Below are positions 22,370-24,909 of a stretch of DNA of 24,909 nt, piece by piece. The stretch lies in contig WJLA01000028.1 in NCBI GenBank assembly GCA_014728765.1, forward strand, positions 1-24,909, read 5' to 3'. The notes under the pieces were generated by a model that ran no database searches, was not told the origin of the DNA, and saw nothing but the letters and a program-made list of their open reading frames with translations. The DNA is from Candidatus Peregrinibacteria bacterium (lineage in GTDB: Bacteria > Patescibacteriota > Gracilibacteria > UBA1369). How positions within the stretch are numbered: position 1 is the stretch's first letter; each line of letters starts with the position of its first letter. The position numbers and the translations under genes were made by a program.

Positions 22370-22816
22370 ATGATTTGCCCCAAATGCAAACATGAAGACA
22401 CCAGAGTACTCGATTCAAGAGAAACCAATGAGAGGAAAGAAATTAGAAGAAGAAGAGAATGTGCAAGTTGTGATTTCAGATTTACAACTTTTGAAAGAGC
22501 GGAATTGAACAATTTTCTTGTTGTTAAAAAAGATGATTCAAGAGAGGTATACAATAGACAAAAACTATTGAACGGAATCTGGAAAGCTTGTGAAAAAAGA
22601 TCGGTTACTCAAGAACAAATCGTGGAAATGCTGGAAAAACTGGAAGAAAAATGGAGTAATGTCGGAAAAGAAGTCTCTTCCACACAAATAGGAGAGGATA
22701 TTATGAATGAATTAAAAAACCTTGATGAAGTGGCATATATCAGGTTTGCCAGTGTCTATAGACAATTCAAAGATGTTGATGATTTTAAGTCTGAGCTTCA
22801 GAGGTTGCTTGGGTGA
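22370..22816 (+). CDS. nrdR: Transcriptional repressor NrdR
   Basis: A 148-residue regulator of ribonucleotide reductase genes. A zinc ribbon (Cys3, Cys6, Cys31, Cys34; MICPKC and CASC) binds DNA at NrdR boxes, and residues about 49-135 form the ATP-cone that senses ATP/dATP (LVVKKDDSREVYNRQKLLNG through VAYIRFASVYRQFKDVDDF). Both parts match the family closely, and length is typical. It ends in TGA. The last 19 bp overlap the convergent gene at 22798. No ribonucleotide reductase genes are in the window, so its targets are elsewhere. No NrdR box was sought systematically. Confidence 0.96.
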   Translation: MICPKCKHEDTRVLDSRETNERKEIRRRRECASCDFRFTTFERAELNNFLVVKKDDSREVYNRQKLLNGIWKACEKRSVTQEQIVEMLEKLEEKWSNVGKEVSSTQIGEDIMNELKNLDEVAYIRFASVYRQFKDVDDFKSELQRLLG

Positions 22817-23226
22817 CTTGGAAAAGGAACAACTTCTTGATTTTTGGAATCAAATATAAATTCCTTAATCAGTTTTTCTTCTTTGTCTTTATACAAAAAA
22901 AATACTCGACATTCCAAACACCCATGAACTACTGCTTGAACTGATTTTAAGATTGATCTTATATTCTCCGGTAATTCCGAAAGAGTATATGGAATATTTG
23001 CATATACATTACTTACACTGATTAATCTGCCGATTTTTTCATTACAAACACTTTCACAAGCAAGACATTTTACTCTTTTTCTAATTTGTTCCAATTCCAA
23101 TTGCCCTTCAGAAAATCCTGTCAAATTTTCCAGCTCTTCCGGCAAGCTCACATTCATTGTCTCATTGCGACGAATAATTCGCGAAGAGTTTTTGTAATCT
23201 TTAATGTTTACAATTTTTTCATTCAT
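22798..23226 (-). CDS. CxxC-CxxC protein, paralogue A, unrecognised
   Basis: A 142-residue soluble protein with a CLAC (54-57) plus Cys61 and a CLEC (103-106), a likely zinc site. It is a paralogue of the gene just upstream: LPEELENLTGF aligns with LSEEIEEATGF, CLAC with CLGC (both at 54-57 from the chosen starts), and LPENIRSILKSVQAVVHGCLEC with LPELRSILESVRAELYACENC. The ATG overlaps the upstream stop by 4 bp (ATGA type), indicating translational coupling. Residues 1-23 are basic (NIKDYKNSSRIIRRNE) and could be dispensable; a second Met stands at 24. No signal peptide. It converges on nrdR. Function unknown; the paired metal-binding design suggests a heterodimer or subunits of a complex. 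Confidence 0.65.
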   Translation of the reverse strand: MNEKIVNIKDYKNSSRIIRRNETMNVSLPEELENLTGFSEGQLELEQIRKRVKCLACESVCNEKIGRLISVSNVYANIPYTLSELPENIRSILKSVQAVVHGCLECRVFFLYKDKEEKLIKEFIFDSKNQEVVPFPSHPSNL

Positions 23227-23630
23227 ATTTTTTTAATTTCAGCATTCTCTAAATCTAAATTTTCAAACATTTTAGCGACCACAAATTCATGATAAGTTTC
23301 CTTTTTACCTTCATTTATACAATTTTCACAGGCATATAATTCCGCACGTACAGATTCAAGAATTGATCTAAGTTCAGGCAATTGATAGTCCATCTCGTAT
23401 AGCTCATCTTCACTTATGGGATAGATTATTATACCTCTATAAATCTCACCATCTTTGCCACAACCAAGGCAACCTACCGTTAGATTTTTAACTGATTTTT
23501 TTATTGCGAACACTGCACGATCAAATCCTGTTGCTTCTTCAATTTCTTCCGACAAATCCAATTGTGTTTTGAAATCGGCATTTTCCGCGGTAATTTGTGG
23601 CTCTCTGAATTCAATTTTTAATACTGACAT
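23223..23630 (-). CDS. CxxC-CxxC protein, paralogue B, unrecognised
   Basis: The frame is open to 23723, but the extra N-terminus is Leu/Ile/Tyr-rich translation of the promoter region; the ATG at 23630 (MSVLKIEFREPQ) is preferred and gives 135 residues. CLGC (54-57) and CENC (101-104) probably bind one zinc ion. The order is a short beta-like start, a Glu-rich helix (DLSEEIEEATGFDRAVFAIK), the first CxxC, a strand-turn region, the helix LPELRSILESVRAELYA, and the second CxxC. It is the first gene of a two-gene unit with its paralogue. The promoter (TTGACA at the complement of 23673-23678) overlaps that of the divergent L,D-transpeptidase gene. No family recognised. Confidence 0.65.
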   Translation of the reverse strand: MSVLKIEFREPQITAENADFKTQLDLSEEIEEATGFDRAVFAIKKSVKNLTVGCLGCGKDGEIYRGIIIYPISEDELYEMDYQLPELRSILESVRAELYACENCINEGKKETYHEFVVAKMFENLDLENAEIKKI

Positions 23631-23664
23631 AGTGATTATGAATAGATAATACAATAACATTAAA

Positions 23665-23693
23665 TTGATTAATGTCAATAGATGATATATAAT
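23665..23693 (+). promoter_or_regulatory. Promoter of the L,D-transpeptidase gene, overlapping a divergent promoter
   Basis: TTGATT (23665-23670), a 17-bp spacer and TATAAT (23688-23693), 22 nt before the ATG. On the other strand TTGACA (complement of 23673-23678) lies within this spacer, with TATTGT 16 bp on, serving the CxxC gene pair. The two promoters cannot easily be occupied together. Confidence 0.65.
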
Positions 23694-23714
23694 GGAATTA
23701 TCTAATAAAAACAA

Positions 23715-24725
23715 ATGAATCAAATAGTAACAACATTTTTGTCTATCTTATCGACATTTTCTATGATTACGATTGCCAATGCTCAGGTGGTTGATGCTGC
23801 AAGTCAAGCCACAGAGAATTTGATTGTGTCTTGTCATGTCGATAGACAAACTGAAGCTGTTTATGATGGTGTTCATATCAATAATGAATTTCCCGGTCAA
23901 GTTGAACCTGAAGAACTTTTTAATATTAAAATAAGAGTTAAAAACACTGGAAATATGCCTTGGTTTTCAGAAAGAAGTGGTTGTGATCAAAGTGTTGTCA
24001 ATTTGGGAACAACCAGAGCACAGGATAGAGCCAGCATATTTCATGCTCCTACTGTTTTCGGCGATACCCGATGGAAAGATAGCAACAGAATCAAAATGAA
24101 AAGTCTTAGAGTTGATCCTGGTGAAATTGCTGAATTTGATTTTCTTGCCAAAGCTCCGTCAGATGCAGGTCTTTATAGAGAATATTTTGCGCCAGTAGCG
24201 GAAAATATTACTTGGATCAAAGAAGATGCGGAAACAACTTTTGATATAATTGTCGGTAATCCGGAAATGGATGAAAGTATTTTGCAATATTCCAGACATC
24301 TCCAAAAAACTACAAATCTGTTAGCACCTGAATTCGAAGGAGAAAAGTTAATTTTGGTAGATATTTCAGATCAAAAAATGTTTTTGAAAATAGGCGAGCA
24401 TACCGTTAAGGAATTTCCTGTTTCCACAGGAACTTATCGCACGCCCACTCCTTTTGGAACAACCAGAATTTCTCTAAAGCAAGATGTTAGAGTTGCCTAT
24501 GCTTGGCCTCATTATATCATGCCGAAATTTATGATGTTCAGAGCCGGAGGTTATGGGATTCATGCATTGCCATCTCTTGCAAATGATGGTGGAGTTTTTT
24601 GGTCGGAGGCTTTGAATCATATTGGAACACGTCGAAGTCATGGCTGTATTAGGCTACTGCCGAAAGATGCGGATTTTGCTTATAAATTTACTGATATTGG
24701 AACAACTGTCACAGTGATTCCATAA
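23715..24725 (+). CDS. Secreted L,D-transpeptidase (YkuD) with N-terminal Ig-like domain
   Basis: A 336-residue exported enzyme that cross-links peptidoglycan stems (3-3 links) or attaches proteins to them. A signal peptide covers 1-23 (cleavage after ANA). Residues about 55-180 form an Ig-like/NBR1-type beta domain (IRVKNTGNMPWFSE, NLGTTRAQDR, VDPGEIAEFDF, GLYREYFAPVAENITW). The YkuD domain starts near 208 (EKLILVDISDQKMFLKIGEH, PVSTGTYRTPTPFG) and carries the catalytic pattern GIHAL (His283) and RRSHGCIRL with nucleophile Cys311 and Arg313. All catalytic residues are intact. No LysM or PG_binding_1 domain is present; the Ig-like module may take over positioning at the wall. The gene diverges from the CxxC pair. 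Confidence 0.92.
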   Translation: MNQIVTTFLSILSTFSMITIANAQVVDAASQATENLIVSCHVDRQTEAVYDGVHINNEFPGQVEPEELFNIKIRVKNTGNMPWFSERSGCDQSVVNLGTTRAQDRASIFHAPTVFGDTRWKDSNRIKMKSLRVDPGEIAEFDFLAKAPSDAGLYREYFAPVAENITWIKEDAETTFDIIVGNPEMDESILQYSRHLQKTTNLLAPEFEGEKLILVDISDQKMFLKIGEHTVKEFPVSTGTYRTPTPFGTTRISLKQDVRVAYAWPHYIMPKFMMFRAGGYGIHALPSLANDGGVFWSEALNHIGTRRSHGCIRLLPKDADFAYKFTDIGTTVTVIP

Positions 24726-24760
24726 TAATTTAGTGACATCTTATACAAAGATAAAAGCAA

Positions 24761-24909
24761 TCAAGTCCATCCTAGAACTTTGGCAATTTTTTTCTTTATC
24801 CAGTCGAATGGAAATAGTGAACGTTGGACTTTTTCCAATTCTTGATCAATTTTGGCGTTGTAATACTCTTGTTCTTGTTCAAAACTCCAACCGGTGGGGA
24901 CGTGAGTTG
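24761..24909 (-). CDS. C-terminal end of an unrecognised protein (5' part outside window)
   Basis: The minus-strand frame is open from the window edge to a TGA at 24761-24763, giving about 49 residues: a Glu/Gln-rich helix (FEQEQEYYNAKIDQELEKVQ) followed by a basic aromatic tail (FPFDWIKKKIAKVLGWT). The other two minus-strand frames are interrupted by stops, supporting this one. Too short for identification. It converges on the L,D-transpeptidase gene with 35 bp between stops; no clear terminator was seen there. Confidence 0.5.
   Translation of the reverse strand, partial: THVPTGWSFEQEQEYYNAKIDQELEKVQRSLFPFDWIKKKIAKVLGWT

Noticed and set aside
23631..23723. Longer N-terminus of CxxC paralogue B
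   Set aside because: The extra residues translate the overlapping promoter region and have no counterpart in paralogue A.
1..24909. CRISPR arrays, insertion sequences, prophage
   Set aside because: No regularly spaced repeats, transposase or phage structural genes were seen; the only recombinase is a housekeeping-type Xer protein.

Overview
This 24.9 kb window comes from a compact, AT-rich bacterial chromosome. Many ORFs end in TGA and none needs TGA read as sense, so UGA is a normal stop. That argues against the Gracilibacteria/Absconditabacteria code. Genes are closely packed, with three convergent pairs overlapping at their stops. Most starts lack a Shine-Dalgarno sequence, and several lie 6-25 nt downstream of a good -10 box. 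The gene set is competence and type IV pilus ATPase, DprA, one Xer recombinase, RecA-RecX, NusA, an L,D-transpeptidase behind an Ig-like domain, small lipoproteins and many unrecognised short proteins. Together with the SD-poor starts it suggests a Patescibacteria/CPR lineage, possibly one with a larger genome such as Peregrinibacteria. That placement is inference; no 16S or ribosomal protein gene is present.

Layout. 1-1849: the end of a DUF3592 membrane protein, convergent with a three-gene minus-strand envelope operon (coiled-coil protein, one-helix membrane protein, DUF3298-type lipoprotein). 1979-3044: an AI-2E/PerM-type permease with a terminator. 3046-4126: an unrecognised gene with the only strong SD in the window, a structured leader, a hairpin-rich non-coding stretch and a strong terminator. 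4188-4566: a decayed DUF6671-family gene. 4885-6777: a homodimer-type ABC exporter. 6782-7978: a papain/C39-like protein flanked by two small divergent or minus-strand genes. 8215-8307: tRNA-Ser(GCU). 8488-9825: a TyrA-prephenate dehydratase fusion. 9901-11534: two unrecognised proteins, the second 12 nt downstream of tRNA-Ser(UGA) (11547-11636). 11764-12081: an orphan OmpR-type winged helix. 12185-14204: a ymdB-ctpA operon on the minus strand. 14504-17467: recA-recX and nusA. 17535-19322: a PilB/GspE ATPase. 19315-21316: a Cys-rich lipoprotein, ftsE and dprA on the minus strand. 21373-22293: a Xer recombinase. 22370-22816: nrdR. 22798-23630: a tandem pair of CxxC paralogues. 23715-24725: an L,D-transpeptidase. 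24761-24909: the tail of an unrecognised gene.

Functional themes. One theme is DNA uptake and recombination: the PilB-type ATPase, DprA to load RecA on incoming single strands, RecA with its modulator RecX, and a Xer recombinase for chromosome dimers. A second is envelope maintenance: L,D-transpeptidase, S41 protease, DUF3298 lipoprotein, FtsE and ABC exporter. A third is aromatic amino acid synthesis, concentrated in one bifunctional polypeptide. The least explained parts are the SD-bearing gene with its structured flanks (3046-4126), the CxxC paralogue pair, the TyrA-PDT fusion, and the control elements upstream of recA and nusA.
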